Shown here: positions 7,893-18,078 of the stretch, piece by piece
How the letters are laid out: each line of letters starts with the position of its first letter
Numbering within the stretch: the first letter of the stretch is position 1
DNA from: Acidovorax sp.
GTDB lineage: Bacteria; Pseudomonadota; Gammaproteobacteria; Burkholderiales; Burkholderiaceae_C
NCBI RefSeq assembly: GCF_021287135.1
Contig: NZ_JAJTBB010000089.1
Span: 56,094-120,093 of the forward strand
Length of the DNA stretch: 64,000 nt
Reading direction: 5' to 3'
The notes under the pieces: model-generated
Told to the model about the DNA's origin: nothing
Database searches by the model: none
Seen by the model: the letters and a program-made list of their open reading frames with translations, nothing else
Made by a program: the position numbers and the translations under genes

Positions 7893-10679
7893 CTAGCGCG
7901 CGTCGCGCTGCCGGGCCACCCACGCCGCCAGCGGCTCCGGCCGCGCAAACAGGTAGCCCTGCAGGAAGTCGCACTGGCTTTGCACCAGGAAGTCGGCCTG
8001 GGCGCCGGTCTCCACGCCCTCGGCCACCACGCGCAGTTTCAGGTGGCGGGCCACTGAGAGGATGGACTGCACGATGGCCGTGTCGTTGGGGTCGCCTGGC
8101 GTGTCATCCACAAAGCTCTTGTCGATCTTCAGCTCGTACAACGGCAGCCGCTTGAGGTACGCCAGGCTGGAATAGCCGGTGCCGAAGTCGTCGATGGAAA
8201 ACCGCACGCCCAGGCGCACGATCTCCGTCATGCGGGCAATGGTGTCGTCCAGGTCCTCAATAAGCAGGCTTTCGGTCACCTCCAGGACCAGGAGGCCGGG
8301 GTCCGCACCCGTATGGGCCAGCACGTGGCGCACGCGCTCGACAAAGTCGTCCTGGCGGAACTGCCGCTCGCTCACGTTGACCGACAGCGACAGCGCCAGC
8401 CCCTGGGCCTGCAGGCGGGCAAGGGCTTCGCAGGCCTGCAGGATCATCCAGTCGCCCATGCGCAGGATCAGCCCCGAGGCCTCGGCCACCGGGATGAAGC
8501 GGCTGGGCGGCACATTGCCGCGCACGGGGTGGTTCCAGCGCATCAGCAGCTCCCCGCCCACCACCCGGCCCTGCGCGTCCACCTGGCTTTGGACGTAGGC
8601 GGCGAGCTGGCCGAGTTCATGGGCCTTCTTCAGGTCCTGCTCCAGGGCCAGGCGCTCCTGCACGTCGGCCTGCATGGCGGCCTCGTAGAAACGGATGCGG
8701 TTGCGGCCCAGGTCCTTGGCGCGGTACATGGCGGTGTCGGCCTCGCGCAGCAGGTCCTCCACGCCTTCGCCCCGCTTGGGGAACAGCGTGATGCCAATGC
8801 TGCCCGTGGTGCTGTAGAGGTGGGTTTCGATGGTGTAAGGCACCTCCAACGCGGCGCGGATCTCCTCGGCCACCAGCAGGGCGGCCCGTCCGGCCGTGTC
8901 CATGTCGGCCGCGATGTTGTGCGCCAGCACCACGAACTCGTCCCCGCCCAGGTGCGCCACGGTGTCGCCCGGGCGCAGGTGCTCCTCCAGCCGCCGCGCC
9001 ACCTGCCGCAGCAGGGCATCGCCCAGCGTATGGCCGCGCGCGTCATTGATCTGCTTGAAGTTGTCCAGATCGATGTACAGCACCGCGCCCACCTGCGCGG
9101 CCTGTTGCGCGCTCAGCAGGGCATGCTCCAGGCGGTCCAGCAGCATGCGGCGGTTGGGCAGTCCTGTCAGGGCATCGAAGTACGCCAACTGGTGCGAGCG
9201 GGCTTCGGCCCGCTTGCGTTCGGTGATGTCGCGCGACAGCGCGATGAACCGGGGCGCGGTGCCGGGCGCCGCGTTCTGCTTGCGGGCAATGGACAGTTCA
9301 AACCAGTGCGTGGCGCCCTGCAGTTCCAGGCGGTACTGGTGGCCCGCGGAATAGCCGGTGCGGTCGGCCGCTTCCAGCGCTACATGGCAGCCCGCCGCCG
9401 CTTCGGGTGGAACCACGTCGCGCAACAGCCGGCCCAGGAACAGCTCCGGAGGCACGGCCAGCTCCGCCGCCCGTGCCGACCGGTAATGGTGGATGCGGCC
9501 TTCCAGGTCCAACTCGAACAACAGGTCGGGGATGGCGTTGAGCGTGCTCTCCAGGTCGTCGCGCGTGGCGCGCAGTTCGGCCGTCATGGTGCGCGCCAGG
9601 GCCACGGCCCGCTGCCGCCCCGTGGCCAGCTGCCAGGTGGCCCATGCCAGCAGCAGGCTCAGCGCAAAGCCCAGCAGCGCGACGGCATGGTGGCCCGTTT
9701 CCCGGAAGCGGCTCGCAAAGGCCGGCAGGGGCGCCATGTGCAGCGTCCAGCGGCGGCCGCCCAGCTCCAGTACGCGGCGGGCTTCCAGGCCCGTTGCAGC
9801 GGGAGCGGCCCCCTGGGGCGGCGCGGTACTGCTGAACAGCATGGCGTCGTGCCCGGTGCTGTCGGTGATGCGCAACCCGATGTCGGCATCAAACTCCCGC
9901 GACAGGCCGTGAATCACGTCCTGCATGCGAAACGGCGCGGACACCCAGCCGGTGAGGCCGGCGCGCCGGCCCGCTTCCGTGCGCGTGTCGGCCGTCGGAA
10001 GGTACAGGGGCAAGTACATCACGAGACCGGGCCCGCTGTCCTGCATGAGCACAAGCTGCCCGGTCAACGCCAGGGTGCCCGTGTCCCGTGCGCGGTACAG
10101 CGCTTCCCGCGCAGCGGGAATGGTGAGCACGTCAAAGCCCAGCGCCCTGAGGTTGTTGCCTTCCAGCGGCTCGATATGGGTGATGGGCGCCAGCACGTCA
10201 CGGTGCCCTTCGGGGCGCACGGTGTACTGGGCAAACCCGCGCTGGCGCATGTCCTCCAGGTGGGCCGCCACAGCCGTGGCCGGCAGCTGCAGGATGAGCG
10301 AGATGCCCTGCAGGCCGGGGCGGGTCTTGGCCAGCTCCAGCGCGCCCACATACGCCTGGAACTCCGACCGGTCGATGCGCTCGGAGCCCTCGAAGTACCC
10401 CTTGACGCCGCGCAGCACCACCTCGTACGTGGCCATGCGGTCTTTCAGGTTCGACGCGATCTGGTCGGCCGCCACCTGGAAGTTCTGCTGCTGTTTTGCG
10501 CGGGTGCCCTTCTCCTCGCTTTGCCAATAGAGAAAGGTCAGCCCCAGGGTGAGCAGGCCCACCAGCGGCGCCAGCAGCACCGCCCGCCACCGCAGGCCGG
10601 CGGCGGCACCCGCCCCGGCGCGGCCCGGAGCCGCGGAGGCAGGACCGGCGGGGGCGCCGGCGTCGGAGTGCTGCGTCAT
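7893..10679 (-). CDS. Membrane CHASE-PAS-GGDEF-EAL cyclic-di-GMP sensor
   Basis: A 928-residue protein. A membrane helix at 32-52 and a second near 330-350 flank a periplasmic CHASE domain. A PAS domain (about 375-490) follows, then GGDEF with an intact LGGDEFVV near 578 and an RxxD inhibitory site (RPGD) just before it. The EAL domain covers about 660-905; its first signature reads GGELLMRW (ELL rather than EAL), but the later catalytic blocks (NVSERQF, LEVTESLL, IDDFGTGYSSL, AEGVET) are present. Cyclase activity is likely and hydrolase activity possible. The start at 10679 precedes a Pro/Ala-rich cytoplasmic stretch; a RelA/SpoT-domain gene is divergent. Confidence 0.9.
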   Translation of the reverse strand: MTQHSDAGAPAGPASAAPGRAGAGAAAGLRWRAVLLAPLVGLLTLGLTFLYWQSEEKGTRAKQQQNFQVAADQIASNLKDRMATYEVVLRGVKGYFEGSERIDRSEFQAYVGALELAKTRPGLQGISLILQLPATAVAAHLEDMRQRGFAQYTVRPEGHRDVLAPITHIEPLEGNNLRALGFDVLTIPAAREALYRARDTGTLALTGQLVLMQDSGPGLVMYLPLYLPTADTRTEAGRRAGLTGWVSAPFRMQDVIHGLSREFDADIGLRITDSTGHDAMLFSSTAPPQGAAPAATGLEARRVLELGGRRWTLHMAPLPAFASRFRETGHHAVALLGFALSLLLAWATWQLATGRQRAVALARTMTAELRATRDDLESTLNAIPDLLFELDLEGRIHHYRSARAAELAVPPELFLGRLLRDVVPPEAAAGCHVALEAADRTGYSAGHQYRLELQGATHWFELSIARKQNAAPGTAPRFIALSRDITERKRAEARSHQLAYFDALTGLPNRRMLLDRLEHALLSAQQAAQVGAVLYIDLDNFKQINDARGHTLGDALLRQVARRLEEHLRPGDTVAHLGGDEFVVLAHNIAADMDTAGRAALLVAEEIRAALEVPYTIETHLYSTTGSIGITLFPKRGEGVEDLLREADTAMYRAKDLGRNRIRFYEAAMQADVQERLALEQDLKKAHELGQLAAYVQSQVDAQGRVVGGELLMRWNHPVRGNVPPSRFIPVAEASGLILRMGDWMILQACEALARLQAQGLALSLSVNVSERQFRQDDFVERVRHVLAHTGADPGLLVLEVTESLLIEDLDDTIARMTEIVRLGVRFSIDDFGTGYSSLAYLKRLPLYELKIDKSFVDDTPGDPNDTAIVQSILSVARHLKLRVVAEGVETGAQADFLVQSQCDFLQGYLFARPEPLAAWVARQRDAR

Positions 10680-10910
10680 GGAGTCGTTCCGGTGAATGGC
10701 CTGCCGTCAGGAGCCCGTGGCGGAGAACGGACAGGGCTATTATGGCCATCCGCCCCGCGGGGAACAGGACTTTTTGCCCCGGCGGCCCCGGCATGCGCCG
10801 CCGGGTTGCCCGCCGCGGCCGGACCGGCCTTCCCGGGGTTGGGTATGCTCCCCCCACCTTCACGGCTGCCGGATGCGTCCGGCCACCACCCACCCACCCC
10901 AAGGCCCCGC

Positions 10911-12008
10911 ATGGCATCGCTTGATTTCGACCTGGAGGAATCCCACTTCCGCGCGTGGTATGCGCAGCAGTCCGGCGCGCTGGAGGGCGCCTGCGCCGCA
11001 TTCACCGGGCTGGTCGCCTCGGCGGTCGCCCGCGCAGGGGGCGTGGAGGTGGCCAAGGTCGAGGGGCGCGTGAAGGACGTGGACGAGTGCATCCGCAAGT
11101 TCGTGCGCAAGTACCGCCCCGCGCTGGAGGAAAGCAACACGCCCTACGAGATCCAGCACTACATCACCGACCTGGTGGGCGTGCGCGTGGTGTGCCTGTA
11201 CGAGGACGAGCTGGAGAAGATCGCCGCCATCGTGCGGGCGCACTTCGCGGTGATCGACGTGACGGACAAGGTGTCGGCCGTGGAAAGCACGGAGGCGTCC
11301 TTCGGCTACAAGGGCCTGCACCTGGACCTCAAGCTCAGCACGGCGGAGCGCGCGCTGCCCGAGCATGCGGCCTACGCGCATTTGCCGTTCGAGCTGCAGG
11401 TGCGCACCATCATCCAGGACTCCTGGAGCGTTCTGGACCACCGCATCAAGTACAAGAAGTCGATCCCCGGGGAGCTCAAGCGGCGCATCAACGTGCTGTC
11501 CGCCCTGTTCGAGCTGGCCGACCGGGAGTTCCGCCAGATCCGGGACGCGACCGCGGCCGAGCTGCTGCAGGCGCCTGATGAGACGGCCGAGCCCGTCGCC
11601 GAGGGCGTGGCCGGCGACGGAAGCGCCACCGCGCCGTCGCGCACCCAGGTCTCCAGCAGCGAACTCAATGCCTTCACGTTCCTGAAGATCGCCACGCACT
11701 TCTTCAAGGATTTCGAGTTCGAGCCGTCCAAGGTCGACAGCTTTGTGGACGACATCCAGGCCTGGTCGCGCGGCACCATGACGCGCGCCCGCTTCAACAG
11801 CCTGCTGCGCGAGACCGTGGGCGTGGTCAAGCGCTACAAGCAGCATTTCGAGGAACACAACCCTGAGGCCAGCTTCAACCCGTACACGGTGATGCGCCAC
11901 TGCCTGTACCTGAGTAACAAAGCCGCCTTTCGCCCGGCGCTGCGCAACTCCGCCCGCGAGGCGTTCGAGGCCTGGCTCCGGGAGACGGGCGAACCCAAGG
12001 CATCTTGA
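10911..12008 (+). CDS. RelA/SpoT-domain protein, probable (p)ppGpp synthetase without hydrolase domain
   Basis: A 365-residue protein with the alarmone-synthetase fold: EGRVKDVDE (51-59, substrate-binding K/R motif), DLVGVRV (87-93), FGYKGLHL (131-138) and ELQVRT (161-166). There is no HD hydrolase or TGS/ACT module, so it is not a full RelA or SpoT. Its C-terminal ~115 residues (about 250-365, after an Ala/Glu-rich linker) form an extra helical domain that I do not recognise. That makes it longer than ordinary small alarmone synthetases (200-260 residues). It could make stress alarmones or, like toxSAS enzymes, be toxic and self-restrained. ATG 10911 fits the conserved start. Confidence 0.75.
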   Translation: MASLDFDLEESHFRAWYAQQSGALEGACAAFTGLVASAVARAGGVEVAKVEGRVKDVDECIRKFVRKYRPALEESNTPYEIQHYITDLVGVRVVCLYEDELEKIAAIVRAHFAVIDVTDKVSAVESTEASFGYKGLHLDLKLSTAERALPEHAAYAHLPFELQVRTIIQDSWSVLDHRIKYKKSIPGELKRRINVLSALFELADREFRQIRDATAAELLQAPDETAEPVAEGVAGDGSATAPSRTQVSSSELNAFTFLKIATHFFKDFEFEPSKVDSFVDDIQAWSRGTMTRARFNSLLRETVGVVKRYKQHFEEHNPEASFNPYTVMRHCLYLSNKAAFRPALRNSAREAFEAWLRETGEPKAS

Positions 12009-12066
12009 GCAAAACATGGCTCTGGCGCAGGTGGAGCCTGCGCAACCAGCTACTCTTTTGATAGCG
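12006..12066 (-). repeat. Dispersed repeat (family A), copy 2, overlapping a stop codon
   Basis: The reverse-orientation copy begins at the TGA of the RelA/SpoT gene and runs through GAGCAAAACATGGCTCTGGC to TTTTGATAGCG. The inner arms GGCGCAGG and CCTGCGC can pair. Confidence 0.6.
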
Positions 12067-12173
12067 ATTCGTCGAAAAACCGATCCGGCGGCCGGCCCGG
12101 CCCGCCGCCTGTCGCTTGCGCGACTCCACATTGGTGGTTTTCCTCCATGCGCACGTTACCCGGTGCTGCTATA

Positions 12174-12184
12174 TTGCACTGCAA
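12174..12184. promoter_or_regulatory. Palindrome TTGCACTGCAA upstream of phaZ, candidate PhaR operator
   Basis: A perfect palindrome (TTGCA-C-TGCAA) sits 20 bp before the phaZ start codon. PHB-responsive PhaR repressors are reported to bind TGC-N3-GCA-type sites ahead of phasin and depolymerase genes. This is a sequence-level suggestion; no phaR gene is present in the window. Confidence 0.4.
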
Positions 12185-12203
12185 CATAACGGAGTTTCGC
12201 CCC

Positions 12204-13604
12204 ATGCTCTACCACATTTACGAAACCCAGCGCTCCTTGATGGAGCCGTTCACCGACTTCGCCCAGGCCGCGGCCAAGCTGTTCAGCAACCCGCTGTCCC
12301 CGTTCAGCGAGACACCGTTTGCCCAGCGCATGTCCGCCGGCTACGAACTCATGTACCGCCTGGGCAAGGACTATGAAAAGCCCGCTTTCGGCATCCATTC
12401 GGTGGACGTGGACGGCGTGGGCGTGGCGGTGCATGAGCGCATCGAGATCGACAAGCCATTTTGCGAACTCCGGCGCTTCAAGCGGTTCTCGGACGATCCG
12501 GCCACCCTGGCCAAGATCAAGGCGCAGCCGGTGGTGCTCATCGTAGCGCCCCTGTCCGGCCACTACGCCACGCTGCTGCGCGACACCGTGCGCACCATGC
12601 TCAAGGACCACAAGGTCTACATCACCGACTGGAAGAACGCGCGGCTGGTGCCCCTGTCCGACGGTGAGTTCCACCTGGACGACTACGTGAACTACGTGCA
12701 GGAGTTCATCCGCCACCTGCAGGGCGTGTATGGCAATTGCCACGTGATCAGCGTGTGCCAGCCCACCGTGCCCGTGCTGGCGGCCGTGTCGCTGATGGCC
12801 AGCCGGGGCGAGACCACGCCCCTGTCCATGACCATGATGGGCGGTCCCATCGACGCCCGCAGGTCGCCCACCGCGGTGAACAACCTGGCCACGAACCGCA
12901 GCTTCGAGTGGTTCGAGAACAACGTGATCTACCGCGTGCCCGACAACTTCCCCGGCGCGGGCCGGCGTGTGTACCCGGGCTTCCTGCAGTACACCGGCTT
13001 CGTGGCCATGAACCCCGACCGCCACGCCACCAGCCACTACGACTACTTCAAGGACCTGATCAGGGGCGACGACGCCAGCGCCGAGGCCCACCGCAAGTTC
13101 TATGACGAGTACAACGCCGTGCTCGACATGGACGCCGACTACTACCTGGAAACCATCCAGACCGTCTTCCAGGACTACAAGCTGGTCCACGGCACCTGGG
13201 ATGTACGCTCCCCCGACGGCACCCTCGAGCGCGTGCGGCCGCAGGACATCAAGACCACGGCGCTGCTCACGGTGGAAGGCGAGCTGGACGACATCTCTGG
13301 CTCGGGCCAGACCCGTGCTGCCCACGACTTGTGCAGCGGACTCCTGCACAAGGAGCAGCAGCACCTGGAGGTCCAGGGCGCAGGCCACTACGGCATCTTC
13401 AGCGGCCGCCGCTGGCGGGAGGTGGCGTACCCGCAGGTGCGCGCCTTCATCCGGCAGCACGAGCAGCCCCAGCGCCAGGCATCCGCCAGCACGCCCGCCA
13501 GTGCGTCCGAAACACCTGACGACAATCCGCCCCGCCGCGCAGCCGCCAAGACCGCCGCCCCGGCGGCTTCGCGCACCCGCCGCAGCGCGGCACGCAAGGC
13601 TTGA
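12204..13604 (+). CDS. phaZ: Intracellular polyhydroxybutyrate depolymerase PhaZ
   Basis: A 466-residue PHB depolymerase that breaks stored PHB in granules down to 3-hydroxybutyrate units. [15 protein letters not shown] is the typical PhaZ start. The nucleophile box is VCQPTVP with Cys185, matching the catalytic cysteine of the Ralstonia intracellular enzyme, and [12 protein letters not shown] near the C-terminus holds the catalytic histidine. The last ~50 residues are an Ala/Pro/Arg/Lys-rich tail ([16 protein letters not shown]) like the basic tails of granule- or DNA-binding proteins, not seen in the core family. GGAG upstream supports ATG 12204. Its stop overlaps the next gene's TTG start. 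Confidence 0.9.
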   Translation: MLYHIYETQRSLMEPFTDFAQAAAKLFSNPLSPFSETPFAQRMSAGYELMYRLGKDYEKPAFGIHSVDVDGVGVAVHERIEIDKPFCELRRFKRFSDDPATLAKIKAQPVVLIVAPLSGHYATLLRDTVRTMLKDHKVYITDWKNARLVPLSDGEFHLDDYVNYVQEFIRHLQGVYGNCHVISVCQPTVPVLAAVSLMASRGETTPLSMTMMGGPIDARRSPTAVNNLATNRSFEWFENNVIYRVPDNFPGAGRRVYPGFLQYTGFVAMNPDRHATSHYDYFKDLIRGDDASAEAHRKFYDEYNAVLDMDADYYLETIQTVFQDYKLVHGTWDVRSPDGTLERVRPQDIKTTALLTVEGELDDISGSGQTRAAHDLCSGLLHKEQQHLEVQGAGHYGIFSGRRWREVAYPQVRAFIRQHEQPQRQASASTPASASETPDDNPPRRAAAKTAAPAASRTRRSAARKA

Positions 13605-14347
13605 GCCCGCAGACTGCAGCGCCATCCGCCGCGCCGCCCTGGCCCTCTGCCCACCACCCGGCCGCGGCGGCGCGCGGGGATCTGGCGGCCCGGATCGATG
13701 CGGCGCTGCCCCAAACGCAGTGCACCCGCTGCGGCTACCCGGACTGCGCCGCGTATGCGCGCGCCATCGCCGAGGACTCCGCGCCCATCAACCAGTGCCC
13801 TCCGGGTGGCGCCGAGGGCATTGTCCGCCTGGCGCTGATCACGGGCCGCCCCGCCCTGCCGCTGAGTGCAGAGCACGGGGTGGAGGCCCCCCGGTCCGTG
13901 GCCTGGATCGACGAATCCTGGTGCATTGGCTGCACCCTGTGCATCAAGGCCTGCCCCACGGATGCCATCGTCGGCTCCCACAAGAAGATGCACACCGTGA
14001 TCGAGCCGTACTGCACGGGCTGCGAACTGTGCATTCCCGTGTGCCCGGTGGACTGCATCCAGCTGGAAAACACCAGCGGCTCCGCCACGGGCTGGGCGGC
14101 GTGGTCCCTCGCACAGGCCCAGGAGGCGCGCCAGCGCTACCAGGCGCACCGCGAACGGGTGCCGCTGGAAGTGGTGGACGATGCAGCAGATGCCGGTGGC
14201 GCGGCAGCAGCACCGGCCCCCTCTGCGGCCGCCCCCGGCGCGCCCGACCCAGCGGCCACGGCCGACGCCGCTGCGGCATCCCGCCAAGCTGCGATCGCCG
14301 CGGCGCTGGAGCGCGCGCGGCAACGGCGCGCGGCGGGCCCGCGGTAG
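13601..14347 (+). CDS. rsxB: RnfB/RsxB-type iron-sulfur electron-transfer protein, soluble form
   Basis: A 248-residue protein. CTRCGYPDC (41-49) with Cys66 forms the Fe4S domain of RnfB, and two ferredoxin clusters follow: [12 protein letters not shown] (108-119) and [12 protein letters not shown] (138-149). The N-terminal membrane helix of classical RnfB is absent, and no rnfA, C, D, G or E gene is nearby, so it probably works as a solitary ferredoxin. The C-terminal ~90 residues are Ala-rich. It starts with TTG at 13601, overlapping the phaZ stop by 4 bp; no other start codon gives the conserved N-terminus, which implies translational coupling. Confidence 0.8.
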   Translation: MSPQTAAPSAAPPWPSAHHPAAAARGDLAARIDAALPQTQCTRCGYPDCAAYARAIAEDSAPINQCPPGGAEGIVRLALITGRPALPLSAEHGVEAPRSVAWIDESWCIGCTLCIKACPTDAIVGSHKKMHTVIEPYCTGCELCIPVCPVDCIQLENTSGSATGWAAWSLAQAQEARQRYQAHRERVPLEVVDDAADAGGAAAAPAPSAAAPGAPDPAATADAAAASRQAAIAAALERARQRRAAGPR

Positions 14348-14356
14348 CCCGCCCGT

Positions 14357-14374
14357 CCTGCGGCCCGCCGCAGG
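14357..14374. terminator. GC-rich hairpin between convergent genes
   Basis: CCTGCGGC-CC-GCCGCAGG is a perfect 8-bp stem in the 34 bp between rsxB and the convergent chemoreceptor gene. It has no U-tract, so it would be a weak or factor-assisted terminator. Confidence 0.35.
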
Positions 14375-14381
14375 GGCCGGG

Positions 14382-15872
14382 TCAGCGCGCCGCGAGCGTC
14401 TTGTACACGCCGCAGCCCACGTACAGATCGCCCACGCGGCTGACATAGGACATCTTGGTCTGCACGCTGCCCGTGGCGGGGTTGGTGATGTCGTATTCCA
14501 CCCAGCCCGATTCGCGGTCGGCCTGCGCGACGATGTCCCGCACCAGCTGGTCGCCCGCGATGCCGGGTATGTCCTGCACGCGGGTGCCCACCTTGGCCGG
14601 GTTGCCGCCGAAGGCCAGGTAGGTGCCCGCCGAGTCCAGCACGAACACGTACATGTCGCGGTCGTGGTAAGGCTGGTGCTTGTCGGTGATGCTGCGCAGG
14701 AATTGGTCGCGCGAGGTGGTCTTGTGCAGCCCCACCGCCTTGCGCACCAGGGCCACCGCCTCTTCGGCCGTGCCCTGCTGCAGGCGAAACGCGGACACGG
14801 CGCGCGACAGGGTGGATGCGCGGCTTTCCAGCGCCTCCGCCTGGTACACGGCGTTCCCCACCATCTGCGCGTTGTGCTGGGTGATCTGGTCGAGCTGCTG
14901 CACCGCGGCGCTCACCTCGCGCAGGCCCGTGCTCTGCTGCGCGCTGGACTCCGAGATCTCGCTCATGCTTGCCGCCACGCTGCGAATGCCCCGCGCCATG
15001 CCCGAGATGCCCTCGCCCGCAGAGCGGATCAGCCCCGCGCTGGTCTCCACCTGGCTCACCGACGTGCCGATCAGCTCGCGGATCTCGTGGGCCGCGTCGC
15101 TGGAGCGCTTGGCCAGCATGCGCACTTCCGACGCCACCACGGCAAACCCCCGGCCCTGCTCCCCGGCCCGCGCTGCCTCCACGGCCGCGTTCAAGGCGAG
15201 GATGTTGGTCTGGAACGCGATGCTGTCGATCACGCCGATGATCTCCGTCATGCGGCGCGCCCCCTGCTGGATGGCCTCGACCGACTGCACGGCACGTTCC
15301 ATGGCTTGCGCGCCCACATCGGCCGCACCGCGCACCTGGGCCGCCTGGGCGTCCGCGCTCTGCGCCGTCTGGGCATTGTTCTGCACCGCGGACGACAGCT
15401 GCTCCACGCTGGCGGCGGTTTGCTCCAGGTTGGCGGCCTGCTGCTCGGTGCGCTCCGCCAGGGCGCGGCTGCCCTCGGCCAGGCTTTCCCCGGCATGGGC
15501 CACCAGGGCCGCGTTGCTGCGGATGTCCGCGACCATGGAGGACAGGGCCAGCACCATGCGGTCCAGCGAGCGGGCCATCTCGCCGATCTCGTCCTGGCCG
15601 TAGTGGCTGGCGGGCTGGGCGCGCAGGTCGCCGCCTTGCGTCAGCGCCACCGTCTGTGCCAGGCCGGCCAGATCGGCCCGCAGGCTGGCATACAGCGCCC
15701 CGAGCGCATAGGCCACCAGCCCCGCGGCCAGGGCTACGGCCCACCAGGGGCTGCCGGCCAGGGCCACGGCCAGCGCCGCGGCCACGGCGAGCGCCAGCGA
15801 AAGCAACTTGCCCGGCAGATGCCACCTGCGCATCCACCAAAGCCCCGGGCGCAGCGGTAGGAATCCTGGCAT
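14382..15872 (-). CDS. Methyl-accepting chemotaxis protein with C-terminal Cache domain
   Basis: A 496-residue receptor. Two membrane helices (about 22-39 and 43-62) are separated by only a few residues, so there is no periplasmic sensor. A HAMP-like linker and the coiled-coil signalling domain follow, with the conserved hairpin tip ([20 protein letters not shown]). The final ~125 residues (about 370-496, with [19 protein letters not shown] and VGCGVYK) resemble a Cache ligand-binding domain, which should therefore be cytoplasmic. AGAGGAG about 9 nt upstream supports ATG 15872. It probably signals to the CheA/CheW array; the ligand is unknown. Confidence 0.85.
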   Translation of the reverse strand: MPGFLPLRPGLWWMRRWHLPGKLLSLALAVAAALAVALAGSPWWAVALAAGLVAYALGALYASLRADLAGLAQTVALTQGGDLRAQPASHYGQDEIGEMARSLDRMVLALSSMVADIRSNAALVAHAGESLAEGSRALAERTEQQAANLEQTAASVEQLSSAVQNNAQTAQSADAQAAQVRGAADVGAQAMERAVQSVEAIQQGARRMTEIIGVIDSIAFQTNILALNAAVEAARAGEQGRGFAVVASEVRMLAKRSSDAAHEIRELIGTSVSQVETSAGLIRSAGEGISGMARGIRSVAASMSEISESSAQQSTGLREVSAAVQQLDQITQHNAQMVGNAVYQAEALESRASTLSRAVSAFRLQQGTAEEAVALVRKAVGLHKTTSRDQFLRSITDKHQPYHDRDMYVFVLDSAGTYLAFGGNPAKVGTRVQDIPGIAGDQLVRDIVAQADRESGWVEYDITNPATGSVQTKMSYVSRVGDLYVGCGVYKTLAAR

Positions 15873-16027
15873 CTTCTTGTCTCCTCTGTCGTTCTTGTCA
15901 AATGGCGCGAATCTAGGGGGGCGCACTTACGAAGGATTGACAGGCCCACAGGTTGTACGGCTACCGGGCGCGGGAGGAGACCGCAGCCCGGGAACCCTGG
16001 CGGGGGCATCGCCCATAATGGCGGCCC

Positions 16028-17233
16028 ATGAATCCCCTGCTTTCCCACCTCCAGCCCTATCCGTTCGAGCGTCTGCGGCAACTCTTTGCGGGGGTGACGC
16101 CTCCGGCGGCGTATGGCCCCATCAGCCTGGGCATGGGTGAGCCACGCCATCCTACACCCCAGTTCATCAAAGATGCACTCGGTAACAACCTGAATGGCCT
16201 GGCCAGTTACCCCGCCACGGCGGGGGACCTGGCGCTGCGCGAAGCCTTCACCCGCTGGCTGCAGCGGCGCTATGGGGTCGGGCTCAATCCGGCCACGCAG
16301 GTGCTGCCCGTCAACGGCTCCCGCGAGGCGCTGTTTGCCTTCGCCCAGACCGTCGTCGATCCATCGCAAGGGCAGGCGCTGGTGGTCTGCCCCAACCCGT
16401 TCTATCAAATCTACGAGGGCGCGGCCCTGCTGGCGGGGGCGCAGCCCTGCTACGCCGCCAGCGACCCCTCGCGCAACTTCGCCGTCAACTGGGACGCCGT
16501 TCCGGAAACGGTCTGGCAGCGCACCCAGCTGCTCTTTGTGTGCTCCCCCGGCAACCCCACCGGCGCCGTGATGCCGCTGAGCGAGTGGAAGCGGCTCTTC
16601 GAGCTGAGCGACCGCTACGGCTTCGTGATCGCTTCGGACGAGTGCTACAGCGAAATCTACTTCCGCGACGAGCCGCCCCTGGGCGGCCTGCAGGCGGCCG
16701 ACCAGCTGGGGCGCAGCGACTACAAGAACCTGATTTCCTTCACCAGCCTGTCCAAGCGCAGCAATGTGCCGGGCATGCGCAGCGGTTTCGTGGCGGGCGA
16801 TGCGGCCCTGATCAAGGCCTTTCTGCTGTACCGCACCTACCACGGCAGCGCCATGAGCCCGGTGATCCAGGCGGCGAGCATCGCGGCCTGGGGCGACGAG
16901 CAGCACGTGGTGGAAAACCGCACGCTGTACCGCAAGAAGTTTGCGCAGGTCACGCCCTTGCTGGCCGGCGTCATGGACGTGGCGCTGCCCGACGCCGGTT
17001 TCTACCTGTGGGCCAAGGTCCCCGATGCCCTGGGAATGGACGACGCCGAGTTCGCACGGGCACTCCTGGCTCAATACAATGTCACGGTGCTCCCTGGGAG
17101 CTACCTGGCCCGCGAGGCCCAGGGCAGCAATCCTGGCGCCCAGCGCGTGCGCATGGCCCTGGTGGCCGAAGCCGAAGAATGCGTGGAAGCCGCGCTGCGC
17201 ATCGTGCAATTCATCCAATCCCGTACTGCCTGA
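16028..17233 (+). CDS. dapC: Succinyldiaminopimelate transaminase DapC
   Basis: A 401-residue class I PLP aminotransferase of the succinylase branch of lysine/diaminopimelate synthesis. It converts N-succinyl-2-amino-6-ketopimelate to N-succinyl-LL-diaminopimelate with glutamate. The PLP lysine is K243 in [14 protein letters not shown], the cofactor aspartate is in [11 protein letters not shown], and CSPGNPTGA is the family strand. Length and N-terminus ([16 protein letters not shown]) fit DapC. A CATAAT -10-like box lies 10 bp before the ATG, suggesting a very short leader. dapD follows after 11 bp. Confidence 0.93.
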   Translation: MNPLLSHLQPYPFERLRQLFAGVTPPAAYGPISLGMGEPRHPTPQFIKDALGNNLNGLASYPATAGDLALREAFTRWLQRRYGVGLNPATQVLPVNGSREALFAFAQTVVDPSQGQALVVCPNPFYQIYEGAALLAGAQPCYAASDPSRNFAVNWDAVPETVWQRTQLLFVCSPGNPTGAVMPLSEWKRLFELSDRYGFVIASDECYSEIYFRDEPPLGGLQAADQLGRSDYKNLISFTSLSKRSNVPGMRSGFVAGDAALIKAFLLYRTYHGSAMSPVIQAASIAAWGDEQHVVENRTLYRKKFAQVTPLLAGVMDVALPDAGFYLWAKVPDALGMDDAEFARALLAQYNVTVLPGSYLAREAQGSNPGAQRVRMALVAEAEECVEAALRIVQFIQSRTA

Positions 17234-17244
17234 CAGACCACACC

Positions 17245-18078
17245 ATGACCCAACAATTGCAAACCATCATCGACAACGCCTGGGACAACCGCGCCAGCCT
17301 CTCGCCCGCCGCAGCTCCCAAGGAAGTGCAGGACGCTGTCGAGCAGGTGATTGCCGAGCTGAACAATGGCACGCTGCGCGTGGCCACGCGCCAGGGCGTG
17401 GGCCAGTGGACCGTGCACCAGTGGATCAAGAAGGCTGTGCTGCTGTCGTTCCGCCTGAAGGACAACGAAGTCGTCAAGGCGGGCGACCTGGGTTTTTATG
17501 ACAAGGTGCAGACCAAGTTCGCCCACCTGTCCGAAGACGAGATGAAGGCCACTGGCGTGCGCGTGGTGCCCCCGGCCGTGGCGCGCCGCGGCAGCTTCAT
17601 CGCCAAGGGCGCGATCCTGATGCCCTCGTACGTGAACATCGGCGCCTACGTGGGCGAAGGCACCATGGTCGACACCTGGGCCACCGTGGGCTCGTGCGCG
17701 CAGATCGGCGCGGGCGTGCACCTGTCGGGCGGCGTGGGCATTGGCGGCGTGCTGGAGCCGCTGCAGGCCGGCCCCACCATCATTGAAGACAACTGCTTCA
17801 TCGGCGCCCGCTCCGAAGTGGTCGAAGGCGTGGTCGTCGAGGAAAACTCGGTGCTGGGCATGGGCGTGTACCTGGGCCAGAGCACGCCCATCTTCAACCG
17901 CGCCACTGGCGAGATCAGCTACGGCCGCGTGCCCGCCGGCTCGGTGGTGGTGAGCGGCAACCTGCCCAAGACGGCCGCCAACGGTGCGCCTTACAGCATG
18001 TACGCCGCCATCATCGTCAAGCAGGTGGATGCCCAGACGCGCTCCAAGACCAGCATCAACGACCTGCTGCGCGACTAA
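17245..18078 (+). CDS. dapD: Tetrahydrodipicolinate N-succinyltransferase DapD
   Basis: A 277-residue trimeric left-handed beta-helix enzyme that succinylates tetrahydrodipicolinate with succinyl-CoA, the step before DapC. A helical N-terminus ([18 protein letters not shown]) precedes hexapeptide repeats (about 110-230: [42 protein letters not shown]). The C-terminus carries the acyl-CoA-binding extension (VVSGNLPK). It lies in an operon with dapC upstream and pilU and dapE downstream. Confidence 0.95.
   Translation: MTQQLQTIIDNAWDNRASLSPAAAPKEVQDAVEQVIAELNNGTLRVATRQGVGQWTVHQWIKKAVLLSFRLKDNEVVKAGDLGFYDKVQTKFAHLSEDEMKATGVRVVPPAVARRGSFIAKGAILMPSYVNIGAYVGEGTMVDTWATVGSCAQIGAGVHLSGGVGIGGVLEPLQAGPTIIEDNCFIGARSEVVEGVVVEENSVLGMGVYLGQSTPIFNRATGEISYGRVPAGSVVVSGNLPKTAANGAPYSMYAAIIVKQVDAQTRSKTSINDLLRD

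Noticed and set aside
8313-10910. A long frame upstream of the RelA/SpoT gene that would give a >1200-residue fusion.
   Set aside because: It is the antisense of the CHASE-GGDEF-EAL gene; only the part from ATG 10911 has protein-family motifs.
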